Below are positions 63,903 through 64,000 of a stretch of DNA of 64,000 bases, one piece after another. The position numbers were made by a program, and so were the translations under genes. Numbering within the stretch: the stretch's first letter is position 1; every line of letters starts with the position of its first letter. Under the pieces are notes generated by a model that saw only the letters and a program-made list of their open reading frames with translations, was not told the DNA's origin and did no database searches. Source of the stretch: Pseudocolwellia agarivorans (GTDB lineage Bacteria > Pseudomonadota > Gammaproteobacteria > Enterobacterales > Alteromonadaceae); assembly GCF_002000085.1 (NCBI RefSeq), contig NZ_MUZU01000002.1, positions 372,001 through 436,000 on the forward strand, given 5' to 3'.

Positions 63903-64000
63903 CTACTCAGCTATTTCTGCTACTTTTGATATTTCAGCTTGTCTTATTTCTTCTAATTTTGCATATAAGTGCTCGGTAAAAAAGCCATGCATTAAAAAGC
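63903..64000 (-). CDS. 3' end of an unidentified minus-strand gene
   Basis: The last ~31 codons of a frame entering from the right edge and ending in TAG at 63903-63905. The peptide FLMHGFFTEHLYAKLEEI followed by RQAEISKVAEIAE is an amphipathic helix, coding-like in composition. The family cannot be named from so little. Confidence 0.5.
   Translation of the reverse strand, partial: FLMHGFFTEHLYAKLEEIRQAEISKVAEIAE

Overview
The window looks like chromosomal DNA of a marine gammaproteobacterium of the Alteromonadales, most like the Colwelliaceae (Colwellia/Thalassotalea type). This is inferred from the AT-rich sequence, the divergent rlmE/yhbY pair, clear orthologues of enteric genes (yghU, yehS, ybiT, mtfA, avtA, dadA/dadX), large TonB-dependent receptors, a GH16 polysaccharidase and a PEP-CTERM protein. 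No rRNA, tRNA, prophage, integrase or autonomous transposase was seen. Mobile DNA is limited to short non-autonomous inverted-repeat elements.

Layout. 1-3.4 kb: rlmE (partial), yhbY, an SDR, an SRPBCC protein, and a DUF2867-tetR operon behind a 45-bp perfect palindrome. 3.5-7.1 kb: amino-acid module (AGCS symporter, LysE exporter, Lrp regulator, citrulline/dimethylarginine-type hydrolase ctlX). 7.3-8.3 kb: four tandem ~271-bp units, each with a promoter, a ~145-nt non-coding segment and an intrinsic terminator; this looks like an undescribed multicopy small RNA. 8.4-13 kb: MITE-like repeats, a small secreted protein, a GH16 enzyme, an EF-hand protein and yehS. 13.3-30 kb: mostly housekeeping and catabolic genes: yghU, an unlinked secDF, dadA-dadX, ada/alkA-ogt, a PEBP-family protein, an AraC regulator, avtA, a chemoreceptor with a separate NIT-domain partner, a kinase and an EamA transporter. 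30-36 kb: secreted phosphatase-like protein, then a cytochrome c / soluble dehydrogenase-like propeller / glycosidase-like lipoprotein operon with a LacI-type operator candidate. 36-46 kb: divergent secreted metallopeptidases (one PEP-CTERM), mtfA, a TPR-GGDEF protein, ybiT.

46.6-57.5 kb is a one-direction purine scavenging locus: exported adenosine deaminase, an unrecognised exported protein, NCS2 permease, 8-oxoguanine deaminase, TonB receptor, NUP-family lipoprotein and AzgA-type permease. Read together it is an envelope-spanning nucleoside pathway: capture at the outer membrane, deamination and base release in the periplasm, uptake of bases across the inner membrane. A decayed DUF1080 gene follows, then (58-63.5 kb) a TonB receptor with an STN domain, a FecI-type sigma factor and a FecR-type anti-sigma factor, i.e. 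a cell-surface signalling unit. The window ends in a repeat and the 3' end of a minus-strand gene.

Most notable: the tandem small-RNA array, the purine locus with its unknown 340-residue member, the split NIT/chemoreceptor pair, and the receptor with a second signal peptide buried behind its STN domain. All function calls come from reading the sequence; no database search was run.
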